This document shows, in pieces, positions 7,353 through 7,500 of a DNA stretch of 7,500 nt (position 1 is its first letter; the number at the start of each line of letters is the position of its first letter). The notes below the pieces were generated by a model. The model was not told where the DNA came from and did not search any database. It saw only the letters and a program-made list of their open reading frames with translations. The DNA is from Desulfonatronovibrio sp. (GTDB lineage: Bacteria; Desulfobacterota; Desulfovibrionia; Desulfovibrionales; Desulfonatronovibrionaceae), in NCBI GenBank assembly GCA_003558575.1, contig PWPY01000212.1, positions 1 through 7,500 of the forward strand, given 5' to 3'. The translations under genes and the position numbers were made by a program.

Positions 7353-7500
7353 ATAGTTTCCATCCAGAAAGTCTTTCTTTCTGGATACTGAAACAATCGG
7401 TTTTCTTTCCGGAAACGAGGAGTTTTTTCTTTTGGCAAGGAAATCAAGCAATTATGAGGAGGCGTATCTTAATACGGTGACAAATAATTGTGCAGATTGA
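7353..7500 (-). mobile_element. MITE-like palindromic repeat, copy B (cut by window edge)
   Basis: The complement of this stretch matches positions 2780-2927 at 144 of 148 positions without gaps, so this is a second, inverted copy of the element at 2739-2926. It carries the same terminal sequence (complement of 2910-2926), the same 10-bp hairpin (7362-7386) and the same internal GCCAAAAG segment. By the alignment it should continue to about position 7541, beyond the window. It directly abuts the 152-base palindromic element at 7200-7351. No coding sequence is supported in it. Confidence 0.7.

Noticed and set aside
7230..7451. Minus-strand open frame of 73 codons across the repeats
   Set aside because: It runs through two palindromic elements and contains the FRRKPESR-type peptide typical of translated intergenic repeats; no ribosome-binding site or domain.
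7200..7500. Possible CRISPR array or attachment site in the repeat-rich end
   Set aside because: The repeats are inverted pairs within two elements, not regularly spaced direct repeats, and there is no tRNA or integrase.

Overview
The window looks like an ordinary chromosomal segment of a Gram-negative anaerobe, most likely a sulfate reducer of the Desulfovibrio type (Desulfobacterota). The basis is the enolase-folD gene pair, which I recall as adjacent in Desulfovibrio, together with a type III pantothenate kinase, a GlcF/LldF-like CCG-domain iron-sulfur protein, an AmmeMemoRadiSam B protein and moderate G+C. This placement is inference from gene content, not from a database search.

Layout: (1) Positions 1-1729, plus strand: the 3' part of a large tetratricopeptide-repeat protein whose start lies outside the window. 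(2) 1832-2632, plus strand: a complete MEMO-family protein (AmmeMemoRadiSam system protein B). (3) 2633-2927: a 295-base convergent intergenic region holding an 86-base hairpin-forming inverted repeat and one copy of a MITE-like palindromic repeat. (4) 5887 down to 2928, minus strand: a tight coaX-eno-folD cluster, with gaps of 15 and 2 bases and a plausible sigma70 promoter just upstream at 5954-5980. (5) 7130 down to 5997, minus strand: an iron-sulfur protein with two 4Fe-4S motifs and two CCG (cysteine-rich) domains. (6) 7131-7500: an intergenic region with a perfect 8-bp dyad, a possible 17-codon C-terminal remnant that overlaps the iron-sulfur gene start by ATGA, a 152-base palindromic element with 13-bp terminal inverted repeats, and a second, inverted copy of the repeat seen at 2739-2926.

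The coaX-eno-folD genes are housekeeping functions: coenzyme A synthesis, glycolysis/gluconeogenesis and one-carbon folate metabolism. The iron-sulfur protein would be the electron-transfer subunit of a 2-hydroxyacid (lactate/glycolate-type) oxidase or a related redox complex, but no flavin subunit is visible here. I found no tRNA, rRNA, CRISPR array, transposase or phage gene, and no sign of a new multi-gene system. The least explained material is the intergenic repeats: two near-identical inverted copies (144 of 148 positions match) bracket the whole four-gene minus-strand block.
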